Source: Pyrenopolyporus hunteri (Eukaryota; Ascomycota; Sordariomycetes; Xylariales; Hypoxylaceae). Taken from it: a stretch of 64,000 bases of DNA. Below the pieces are notes generated by a model that was not told where the DNA came from, did not search any database, and worked only from the letters and a program-made list of their open reading frames with translations. The stretch is from NCBI GenBank assembly GCA_902806595.1, contig CADCXC010000046.1, positions 930,001 to 994,000 on the forward strand, written 5' to 3'. Below, piece after piece: positions 54,959-64,000 of the stretch (positions within the stretch are counted from its first letter, which is position 1; every line of letters starts with the position of its first letter). A program made the position numbers and the translations under genes.

Positions 54959-55649
54959 ATGGCAGAGATGGGATATCGCCGCACCGGGCGGGGCGGCGCA
55001 GGCAATTTCTACTCGCAGAAGGATATCGACGAAGTGACCAAGAGCAACACTGAGGTACGTCAGATCGCAGAACTCTCACAGACACTCCTTTATCTTTGCA
55101 CAGCTGTCTTCATACCTACGAATCTCTCCCGGTAAGTAACACATAAACTAAGAAAGTCCACAGGATCTCGAGGCCCAGAAACCACACCATCTGCCTGACG
55201 ACGCCCCGCCCACTGACCCAGCTAACGTCCCCGAACATCCCACCACAGCCCCCATCGCCAGCTCAAGCGGAAACGGCACGAGGATATACGCGCGGTCCGG
55301 CCGTGGAGGCGCGGGGAACTTCGTCGACCCGCCCGCAGCCAGCACATCCTCCCCGACGTCTCCCACGCATAACTCTCCTTCCGCCGCACCTCATCCATCG
55401 AGTCCCCACAAGTCGCAAGCGCCGCACATCAGGGGGACGTCGTCGGGCCGCGGGGGTGCTGGGAACTGGACGACGGCCGGCGAGGAAGGGGAGGAAGAGC
55501 CGTACGATCGGGAGCAGGAGCGCAAGCGGCGCGAGGCGCTGGACGCGCATATCCTGCAGGACATCCGGAACTCGCTGCCGCACCCGCCCAAGATCCACTA
55601 CATGCATGGGCCGGGCCGGGGGCGAAAGCCGGATCTGTTGCCTGCGTGA
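54959..55649 (+). CDS. PAR32-like (DUF3602) protein with three GRGGAGN repeats
   Basis: Two exons, 54959-55054 and 55164-55649 (109-bp intron, GTACGT donor), give 193 aa. The repeat GRGGAGN occurs three times, near residues 9-15 (GRGGAGNFY), 64-70 (GRGGAGNFV) and 114-120 (GRGGAGNWT). Such repeats define a small fungal family related to yeast Par32, which is phosphorylated under rapamycin and inhibits ammonium transporters. The rest is Pro/Ser/Asp-rich with a charged region EPYDREQERKRREALDAH near the end. Exon 1 is short and the second exon starts without an ATG, so simple frame scans miss this gene. The repeat-bearing frame is firm; function is inference. Confidence 0.88.
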
Positions 55650-56143
55650 TGGGTTCTTGGAAGCGCTGGGTCGGTATTGTTTATGAAGTGGAATGGCATC
55701 TGAGGATATCTTAGTAGACATACCATCTACCACCGTTTCGGGCTCTGGGACTAGACGGACGTGTCCTGCCATAATCGTAATTCTTAATACCCAACATATC
55801 AGACAGTAAGAAAAGAATAAATCCGTGTTCTAGCACGAAACACGGGCCTGTACGGCGGCGAACAAACGTAGCACTGAAGCACATACTCTCTTCTCTTCAA
55901 AGTTGGTAGATCAAGATTGTTTCGCATTATGCAAAGGGAAAGGAATCAGAGGCCTAAATCCACCAACGCCAGGGCATGCAGAAACAAAGGCAACCCATGC
56001 ACTTGAACGCCGCGGTCTGTAATTTTCCGGCGTTCCCCAACGCACAACCTCCCCTTCCCCTTCCCCTTCCAACTTCGTAATCGTCCTCTCTCGCTTCCCC
56101 CTCCGTAGATTTCCCTCGAATACGAGAGCGTAAATCATAACCT
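55650..56143. other. convergent intergenic region
   Basis: 3' flanks of the PAR32-like gene (+) and RLP24 (-). A CCCCTTCC repeat patch lies near 56051-56068. No gene is seen. Confidence 0.4.
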
Positions 56144-57075
56144 TTAATCGGAATCCACATCCATGCCACTCTCGTCCTCGCCCTCGCCCTCGCCCACCAC
56201 CTCCACAGCGCCGTCGACGCGGACGCGCTGGCGCACCTTCTCCTTCCCGAAGACCTTGGCCGCCGTCCTCTTCCCGTCCGCGAGCGCGATGGTCGCCGTG
56301 GTCCTCTCGAGCTCCTCGATCTCCTCGGGGGCGAGGCCCTGGTCCCGGGCCAGGCGCCTCTTTTCCGAACCGCGGAGGCGGGGGAGCAGGTGGGCGTGGG
56401 AGCGGACGAGGCGGCGGTCGGCGGCGAGGTCGGCGGCGCGGCGGCCGGCGCGGCGGCGCTTGGCGAAGACGCGCTCGCGCTTGGCGCGGATCTCGGCGAC
56501 GCGGTCCATGGCGCGCAGCGTCTTGGCCACGAGCTCGCGGTCGTAGCGCACGGGCACGTGCCGCCGCGCCGCGAACTGCAGCGTCGAGTCCACCGTCATC
56601 TCCTTGCCCGCCGCCCGCCGGAACGCCTTGGTCCACCGGAGCTTCCGCGGGTTCCGCTTCATCACGAAGTTCTTGTGGCACTTGCTCCGGCAGAAGCGGA
56701 ACTGCTTCGCGTCGTTGCGGCAGAAGGTCTGCGGTTGGGGGCGAAGATGTTTGGCTGGTTAGAATAGTTCGAGTCTGAGCGACGACGATGGGGGAAAGGG
56801 GAACGGAGACGGAGGGGGAGGAAGATCGGGGAAACTCACTATTCCCTTGCCTGGGTAGGCAGGCCGACTGCAGAAATAGCACGTCTCAATCCTGTAGGGA
56901 AAATAGTTAGCGATACGAATCTCTTTACACTAAATCCACGCCGAAGAAACCAGGTCCTGAAATCCTCGTTGAAATCGAGATTTGAGAGCTCGACGCAGGT
57001 CGTCGAAGGGCTCTAGAGCCACAGAAGCGGGCGGGCCATATAGAGACGAAAATAAATGGCCAGGACATACCTCAT
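56144..57075 (-). CDS. RLP24: ribosome biogenesis protein RLP24
   Basis: Three exons on the minus strand, 57075-57071, 56891-56840 and 56728-56144, give 213 aa. The first exon holds only ATGAG. The spliced N-terminus reads MRIETCYFCSRPAYPGKGI, then TFCRNDAKQFRFCRSKCHKN and RNPRKLRWTKAFRRAAGKEM, the L24e zinc-ribbon (Cys pairs near 6/9 and 32/36) and the family's basic block. RLP24 holds the L24 place on pre-60S particles until cytoplasmic removal by Drg1. The C-terminal half is an Arg/Glu-rich helix ending in an acidic tail, encoded by very GC-rich DNA. Exon 1 fits perfectly with the conserved MR-I/V start. Length is as usual. Confidence 0.94.
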
Positions 57076-57398
57076 CTTGACTGTAGACGGGACTCGACTC
57101 TGTGTGATTGACTTCGCGAATGATGTCCGATGGTTGTATTGAGTTGTGATAAATGTGGCGCCCCTCCAAAAACTTCAACGCCGGACATTGAAATTTTGGT
57201 GGGTCCCTTCGTGCTTATCGGCTCGATAGGCATGGATTAATAATATGCCGCTATATTTTCCGTCTTATCGATACCCAGGTGCCCACTCAGCGGCAAAATC
57301 CAAGACTGGGTCCGTGCGCATCAAATAGAATCATTGCGACATTCCACCGAATCGACCTCATCGTCGAATTTTCCACTCTTCCACCCTCAATTCCCACA
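57076..57398. promoter_or_regulatory. divergent promoter of RLP24 and PAM18
   Basis: A 323-bp spacer between two core genes. It contains TGAAATTTTGG at about 57187-57197, loosely like the ribosome-biogenesis RRPE element of yeasts, and two TTATCG boxes. Assignment of factors is not possible. Confidence 0.4.
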
Positions 57399-57850
57399 AT
57401 GGCCTCGACACTCGTTATTGGAACCGGCGTTGCGGTCGCTGCATTTCTGGTATGCTCCTCTCCCTAATCTATTCCTCTATCCTCTTCGATTAAACTAACA
57501 CGCGCAAAATAGGGCCGCGCAGGACTCGTCGCATGGCGGCGATCTCGGGGAGGCGTCGGAGCGCTGGGCAAGGCCTTCTACAAGGGCGGTTTCGAGCCCC
57601 GTATGACCCGAAAGGAGGCCGCTCTAATCCTATCTCTCAAGTATGCATAATCCCTTTCCACATCCTCTTCGCAATCCCTACTTTGCTCTCATACTTACCA
57701 GCGTATGTTAGTGAACGAGCCATAAACAAGGAAAAGATCCGAAAAGCGCACCGAACTCTCATGCTCCTGAACCACCCCGATCGAGGCGGAAGCCCGTACC
57801 TAGCGACGAAAGTCAACGAAGCGAAGGAGTTCCTGGAGAAGAACGGCTAG
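57399..57850 (+). CDS. PAM18: mitochondrial import motor J-protein PAM18/TIM14
   Basis: Three exons, 57399-57449, 57513-57640 and 57712-57850 (introns 63 and 71 bp), give 105 aa. Residues 2-18 form the membrane helix (TLVIGTGVAVAAFLG), followed by the RRSRGG matrix-side linker, FYKGGFEPRMTRKEAALIL, and a J domain with IRKAHRTLMLLNHPDRGGSPYL, in which the HPD motif stimulates mtHsp70. The chain matches fungal Pam18 closely in length and order, without the N-terminal extension of budding yeast. It acts at the TIM23 channel with PAM16. The ATG at 57399 is preceded by a CACA context. Confidence 0.96.
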
Positions 57851-58330
57851 GGCCTAGCCTATCGAGCTGTACATATAAAAGGCTCTGTAGCGACGGTCAT
57901 ACCTCAGTTATAGAATGTATAATACCGGAGCATGGCACGGAGCGATGGCGTTTGGGGCACAGTTTAGAGAGGGTCATATTGCATTGGGTCATGTATTGAT
58001 TGTGTATTATGCATGCAATACAAATACCGCCCTGTCTCGAAGGGCGAAGTCTCTTCTCGACCTTCCCGACCTCATTTTCTCGACTTTGCACAGATTACCT
58101 AGAGAGTTACGAAATAGGCCTTGGACCCTGTAAGGTCCATATTTCTGCTTAAATGAGGAGTCATTTTAGCTGAGTGCCGCAGAACCGCTGACGCAGCCAA
58201 GCTATCAAACTAAGAGTACGGGATCTATTGCTCATCGTTCCGAACCTAAAGTCATACGGACTGCTGGTATGATCAGGAGCATGTCAGCAATACCCGAAAA
58301 CAGTGCTCAATATATTCACTTACCAGCACG
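57851..58330. other. convergent intergenic region
   Basis: 3' flanks of PAM18 (+) and the DEDDh-like gene (-). No gene or strong repeat is seen. Confidence 0.4.
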
Positions 58331-60115
58331 TTAAGTCGACTGTAGTAGGGGATCAAAGGACTTTTGAGGGGGGCCTCCGTCGTCCATTTCACCGTCGCTC
58401 CACTCATCCTCCCTATGTAGTTATCCGGTCAGCATTCGCACAACAGCCTAGATAGTCGGGAGGAGTCATACTCGGATTTTCCTGGTTTATCAGCGTCATT
58501 CTCCTTCTTTCTCTCGGAGCTTTCGGCCATCTGCCTAATAGCTATAACAATCATGGCACGCAGCGTATATGTGGCGTCGTTACCCGCGTTGTGGAAGTTC
58601 CGACCTGGTACCCCTAATTCTTCGCAGATAGTCGACAGGCCACGGCCGTTAGGTGATCTGTTCAAACGTTGATGCATCGATTGCGTATCCATCTCGTCTG
58701 AGAATTGCGGCACGTTCCAGATATTATACCCGACTTTCGTGAGATAATTTAAGTCCTGGCCAATGTCATGCCCTACCATGATAACCGGTCTTCTATCCCT
58801 AGACTCGTTGTCTCCGATGATTGCGCCTATGACCCTGCTGATGTCCTTGGTACGAACAACCTCGGAGTTACTATAAAAGCGACTAGGTGAGCGTGGTTCT
58901 TCGTTTTTAGGGTGTGAGCCCGTACCCAAAGTTGAATAAATGAGGGCACCCTTGGACGAACGCGTAGTTTATCTTGTCTAAATGCTCACTTATTCTGAAG
59001 TGATGCGACGTTATCAAGGGGAACCAGTCATGTCCATCTTTGCCAGGCGGAACATTCATAGTATCGTAAGTGTCGAGAATCGCTAGGCCCACTTCCGTAA
59101 CCACGTGCGTTGCTCGCTCCCATGCCTCTATATCAACGCACACAAACCGCACGGAGTTCTGTGCTCTGAAGAAGGCCGGCATATCTGCATTCAGGTTTGC
59201 GTCTGTAGCGCGTTAGGAGATAGATGGTTTTACCAAACAAGGATCCGATGGGATAGAAACTAACGAGGGAGAGCTGAGTATCCGCGGGAGGATCGGAGTC
59301 CGAGGTATCTCTGTGCTCGCTTGACCATTTTCCCGTATCTCTTTTGACGGTCTATTCTTTTCTTTTTAGACACTTCTGCATCAGCCTTCTTCTTCCGGGA
59401 TTTAAAGGAGTTATATAAATCGTTCATTTTATCCCTGTAGTTCTGCAGGGCAATGTCACTGAGATGGAACAAATCATCGGTAGGAAGCCTATGGGTTCGA
59501 AGTCTAAGCTCTTCGATAGCCCCATTGCTCTCAGCACGGCCGAGGAAGCGAGGGAGGGGAGTGTCCCAGTCACCAAAAGTCGCGAAGAAGTTCAACTTTG
59601 CACCGCCGTATGGAATGTGCAGTTGCAATTTCGTATGAGAGTTGACGTAGCTAAGGAATTCTTCAAACTGATAGCTAGGGACTAGCAGAAGAGGATCCCT
59701 GCCATTTTCACCAGGGTCTAGCAGACAGAATCTTGTGAAGGTTAGTATGTATGAGTATCCGTGATCCCCTTGCTCTAATGTCCCTAGGCTAGTCTCGGGG
59801 CAAACATCGAAAAGGGGGGTATACTCACAGATCCCAAATACGTTCCTCGAACAGCCTATGCTTGAAGAATTGTTCTACCTAAAATCAAATGAGTAGCCTT
59901 TCTTTCTCACAATCCCCGCATAGCGCACTCACCTCTTCATAGTTCTGTTTACCGACATAAAGGTATGGATAGGCTCGGATAAGCTTCCAGGGGCAGAATT
60001 TCTGACCCTTCTCGGAGGGGTCTCCCATATTTATTCCTGGGAAACTTGACAGATAATTGGCTGATAGATTACTCATGGGCGCCTGCGCGGCAGTATTTGG
60101 GCCAGACCAAGACAT
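58331..60115 (-). CDS. Gfd2/YDR514C-like DEDDh exonuclease-fold protein
   Basis: Six exons on the minus strand, 60115-59933, 59878-59829, 59731-59265, 59202-58926, 58882-58472 and 58412-58331, give 489 aa with every junction in frame. After a Lys/Arg-rich helical region near 190-225, the nuclease-like domain starts at VRFVCVDIEAWE (D257, E259), continues with VGHDIGQDLNYL (D365/D369) and ends with NFHNAGNDATYTL (H423, D428), which is the full residue set of DEDDh 3'-5' exonucleases. The block FNFGRF is formed by removing a 43-bp intron. The last exon gives EDEWSDGEMDDGG; reading through instead would end in an unconserved SRLLCEC. This fungal group is related to yeast Gfd2 and YDR514C; its substrate is unknown. 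Confidence 0.85.
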
Positions 60116-61883
60116 GTCTCGATGGCCTGGGATATGTTAGCTTGAAATGTGAGCGACATCGCTCTAGATATAGGAATTTTTCGGGAAGCAACGGGAATAA
60201 AATATCGTGTCAAATACGGCACCGTATGTCTTATGTATACTATCTTTACTCCCGTCGCTGCTTTCCTAGTATGGAAGGCTTCTGTAGGGGAGTTGTTTTA
60301 GATTCTTACCTTCGTTTGGGTAGGAAAGTGCTCCGAATCCGTCCGTGACGTTTGTCTATTGGCCGGGACTGCCCGTTCGTCCTTGCTCGAGGCTCAATAT
60401 GTAGAACGGTAGTTGAGAAGAAAACAAAAGAAAAACTTAAGGTTCAGAAATGAGAGTAAGGATTCTGTAGACGGGCGACACCCTTAAAAAATATTGAATG
60501 GGGGCGTTCTGGTAGGGGCTCCGGCGAAGGGGTCAGGCTGATGGTTGTATTCGTCGACACGTCAGCAGATCTGATTAGACCAGTCTATCGTCGACTTACG
60601 TATTATTTTGCCAAATCCATAAGGTTTATGTATTTGGGCGTTTCACAAGGTTGCTGCTGTGCCAGTTCAGCTGGGTGGAACTGTGAGGATATTCGGGGAT
60701 ATTCGAGAAGAAATTCGCGAACAATTGAAAGGGGTCGAGGCGCCAGAGGTGAGTTGTAACTTCCGTTTACATAGGTACCTAGATAGCATCTAAGTATCCG
60801 TTGGTAGGTTAGGTAAGTTCCTCTTTATTCGACCGTTTAGGTAGGGAGGCTTGGTAAGGTATGTAGGTAGGTACCTGGTCAGATACATATACCCTGCCTA
60901 CCTTACCTCAGGGGTTCCTAACGTATTTGGGTTATGGTAGATGTGGTTGTCGAATGAAAGAGCGATTGGTATACCTGGTAGGCGCAGAATCCACTTCTAC
61001 CTATATACATGTAGGTAGGGTACGGTACCAGGTAGGGGGCCTAAACCACGATAATTTGTAGCTTCACGGTTACATACTATGAGTTCGCCAATTGAAATGC
61101 TGGGTAAGTTGGGGAGGGGGTATTCGTACCCCGGATTCGTGTAAAGTTATTTTCTAGAGACAAACATCCCTTTATCTTTACGCAAAACCCATTATTCAAG
61201 AATATTCGAGCTGGGATTATATTCAAGGTGCTCGGTAGGTGTTCGATTATATAGGACGCAGAACCCGCTGAGGGGCCAACACTGGTAATTATACAGTACC
61301 TACCTAAGCCCCCTCTTGTAGAGGGGTTTTCCGAGTACACCATCGCCCAGGTGCTTACACAACTTCACATTCTCTGGGCACTGCATATTAGATAAAGAGA
61401 CAGCTGATATCAATCTTTAGTACTCGGTAGGTGGTAGGTAGGTAGACGGGTGATTCATATTGAATCGGCTCGTAAGCTCATATAAGGTAGGTCCCCTAAT
61501 ACTCTCATTGGCCGGATTCTAGGAAAATAACGACGAGAGATACCTCACCGTCGTTTTTTATCGGTACGCAGCCATGCGTATGGGTATCTTACAGGATGGA
61601 ACAGTTTTACAGGCTTGCCCAGAAGAACAAGCAGCCACCGTTGAAATGACCCGTTTATATTTATTAGGGTTGGCTTCAGTACGATTGCTCAATCTTGGCT
61701 ACCTTTTGAAAACAAGCCTTTCCCTTTTCACAAGGGCTGTCAAATTCCGTTAGTCGTCATATCTCGTTTGTCTTCATAGGCTAATATAGGTAATCAAGCT
61801 TTCATTGTATCCCTCGTGAGACCTAATTCTGAATTGTCTTGCACATCTCGCTCTATGTTGCAAGACGCATGTCGCCGTGAACA
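60116..61883. other. intergenic region, repeat-rich
   Basis: Promoter side of the DEDDh-like gene and 3' flank of KU80. TAGG/CCTA clusters lie near 60766-60785, 60863-60876, 61012-61020 and 61430-61444. No gene is seen. Confidence 0.45.
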
Positions 61884-64000
61884 TTATTTCTTAAAGAACT
61901 GGCAAAGGAATTAGCAAAGTCTCAGACACATATACTTTGGAAGGAGATACGTACCTCTGCGGCCTCCTCAGGGGTTACCTTAGACGGTTCAGACACGCTC
62001 TGATCAATGAGGCCCAACGAGGCTCTGGCCCCCTTCATCTGCCACCATAGCTCCCTCCTATCCCCACCTAGCTCGCCCGAGAGTAGACGTTCTTTCAAAT
62101 CTTTCAAAAACGAGTTATATAAGGCCGGCATCTCCCACTTTATCATGGTGTCTCTAAATACGCCGAGGTCTTCTATAGCACGGTCGTATCCGCTGTCTCC
62201 AACACTGTTCGTAATAAGCGACCGGATAATTTTGCCCATCTGTTTCGCGGCGTCTTCAATCTCAGACTCGTCGCTGGCATACTCCACCATCTGCTTGAAC
62301 TCGGGGATAGCGTTGTCGGGGTCAATCTTTCTGCGCTTGCGCTGGGGTTGGTTGAGGAGCGCATCAACATCGAGACCCGAAATTGGCTCAGGCTTGGTGC
62401 CCTTTTCTCTTTTTCCTTTGGCTTTTGGTGGCACTTCGTGATGTTAACACTAAATACCCAAGATATACCGTATTAGGAGAGCATTACCTTTCTTGACGCT
62501 AGCCTCAGCTATAAGATCATCGAGTTTCGATCTGGCCTTGGCTACTAGGTCTTCTGGTGGATTTGAATATTTGAGTAATATTGGGGGGACTGGCGGCAGC
62601 GGCTGGTCTGGATAGATAGCTCGGTGCCGAACCACTTGGTTTATACGGTGAAGCGGAGGACAGAAGACGTCCTCGACTTGGGCGTATTCTAATGTACGAT
62701 TTCTTAAGAGAGTTAGCTCTGCTGTATCCTCTGTGCTAAAATAATTAGAATACCAACCCTTCGTCATCCTTCGCCCAAGTAGAGATGTCCATAGCGTCAA
62801 CGTAGTCATCCATAGCATCGGAAAGTTCTTGGCTAGGCAATAATCGATGGTCTTCATGCTTTACTTTACCGGTTATTGTAATCACCTTGTCGAGAGGGGG
62901 GAATTGGTAATTTCTGACATCTTCCGCAAAAGGGAGTGGGACATCATATAGACATTCGAAATCGGGTTCGATGTGAGGCGCAAGAAGAACGAGAGCAGGT
63001 TCCTTTCCGTCCTTTGTCACGATCCGGGCCACGGCATAGGACTCGAGCTCCTGAAGGGAGTGTATGAATGATGAGAGCTTAAGCGCAGCTATATCATCGA
63101 ACTTGCGAGGAACTGTCTGGCCGCACTCTCCCATATTGAAGAATGGCTCATACTGGAGGCTTTAGTACTAATAATAAAAAGAAAATTCAACTTTAGGAGG
63201 CTGATACGACTCACCTTCTCTTGATGTATGAAACCCAATACGGTGAAACTTTTCTTGGTCTCGATTTTGGTAATGTTGTGTTCCGACTCACTGATGTGAA
63301 CAGCCGTCCTTCCGTATTCGTACCCCTTTGCCAGAGACTCGAGCTCAACATCCCGTTTACCTCCTGGCGCGTCAGGGTCGTTGACCTTGTATGTGCGGGT
63401 AGATTTCACGGCGGCAAATGCACTGGCTGGTTCCACACCCTCCATCTCATTATCTTCGTTGTCTTGAGAAGAGCTAGGCTCAGTCTTGAATACCACCCGA
63501 GTAGCCGGCGGTATTGTGGCCTTGTGGGTCTTGAAGTACCGTTCCACTCCGATGCTCATAGCATCCTTATGTTCTTCGGGATTTCCGAGAGTCAGCACAC
63601 CATCGTAGGACTTATATGGCCGAGTAGGTTTAATTCTTGGTATCTCGAGTTCAGCAATAGCCTCCGCCATAGTCCCGTAGAGCCCGTCGCATTTGTCGAC
63701 AAGTTCCTTCAAGAGGCCCTCATTCTTCCTCTTGTGGCTCGACTTGTCTTCTTCCTTGAAGCCGAATTCGACATCATCGAAATCTACACCTCTGGATAGG
63801 GAGGGTATCAGTATGATGTTCGGGGTCGTTGCGTTAAGCACTTACAAAATGACAAGCTCAATACCACAACTTTTGATTTTCGCTGAGATGTCATCGAAAT
63901 CATCCGGATCAAGAGGACCCTCGCCATCGGTGACTAGGATGATCTTTCGCTTATACTTTAGTTGCCTGGTGAACCTTTCGATCATATCAACAGCTACTAC
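61884..64000 (-). CDS. KU80: Ku80, DNA end-binding subunit (5' part missing)
   Basis: Partial at the right edge. Minus-strand exons are 64000-63846, 63791-63215, 63152-62758, 62702-62488, 62433-61955 and 61898-61884, giving 611 aa in frame; about the first 100 residues lie outside. The vWA end (RKIILVTDGEGPLD, then ELVILGVDFDDVEFGFKEED) is followed by the Ku beta-barrel (KSFTVLGFIHQEKYEPFF) and the LHRINQVVRHRAIYPDQPLPP helical arm. A basic KPKAKGK-type linker near PQRKRRK may be an NLS, and the C-terminal helical domain ends in EEAAEFFKK with a 15-nt last exon. Ku70/Ku80 rings bind broken DNA ends and start non-homologous end joining. Introns are 54-62 bp. Confidence 0.95.

Noticed and set aside
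55911..56882. A 323-codon open frame overlapping RLP24 in another frame, rich in Arg and Pro.
   Set aside because: It is a by-product of GC-rich codons in the RLP24 exon; the RLP24 frame has the conserved family sequence.
58429..58471. C-terminus SRLLCEC for the DEDDh-like protein.
   Set aside because: A consistent intron (58413-58471) leads to a final exon with an acidic EDEWSDGEMDDGG tail that fits better.

Overview
The window is nuclear DNA of a filamentous ascomycete (Pezizomycotina, probably Sordariomycetes). The genes carry many short introns (43-218 bp) with GTRNGT donors and CTAAC-type branch sites, are spaced by 0.3-7 kb, and belong to fungal families: HET-domain protein, CE15 glucuronoyl esterase, NmrA-like reductase, BCAS3-like WD40 protein, PAR32-like protein and Ku80. 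The species is not identifiable by eye. Most genes needed several open frames to be joined across introns; exon limits are given for each and were checked for reading-frame continuity by hand.

Layout. 0.1-7.8 kb: a MYND-finger/DUF4470-like protein, a HET-domain protein, a secreted GH18-like protein and a short-chain dehydrogenase. 9.1-13.6 kb: a divergent pair of secreted carbohydrate-active enzymes (GH2 beta-galactosidase-like and CE15 glucuronoyl esterase) sharing a 531-bp promoter. 14.6-18.0 kb: a large sterol-glucosyltransferase-like protein whose C-terminus resembles the VPS13/ATG2 C-terminal region. 19.7-24.2 kb: an F-box-like protein, an NmrA-like reductase and a secreted alpha/beta-hydrolase-like protein with a poly-Asp tail. 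25.4-30 kb: an ING-type PHD-finger chromatin protein and a SnoaL/NTF2-like protein. 31.7 kb: an intron-containing tRNA-Leu(CAA). 33.7-44.6 kb: BCAS3-like WD40 protein, DPM2, CWC22 and a multipass membrane protein of unknown function. 46-47.7 kb: a single-finger C2H2 protein. 47.7-54.9 kb: a 7.3-kb stretch with no gene I can support. 55-64 kb: a dense housekeeping block with a PAR32-like protein, RLP24, PAM18, a DEDDh exonuclease-like protein and the 3' part of KU80, which runs off the right edge.

The genes do not form one pathway. The left half is mostly accessory (self-recognition-type HET protein, secreted enzymes, reductases). The right half is mostly core machinery: splicing (CWC22), dolichol-phosphate mannose synthesis (DPM2), ribosome assembly (RLP24), mitochondrial import (PAM18), chromatin (ING) and DNA end joining (KU80). 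The only functional pairing I would argue for is GH2 with CE15, both secreted plant-polysaccharide enzymes on a shared promoter.

Points most worth a second look: the GT/VPS13-C-like architecture, tiny or unusual exons (an ATG-only exon in DPM2, a 5-nt first exon in RLP24, a GC-AG intron in the MYND gene), an in-frame intron between PHD zinc ligands in the ING gene, a complete DEDDh residue set in the Gfd2-like protein, and dispersed CCTA/TAGG repeats. I found no evidence for a wholly new multi-gene system.
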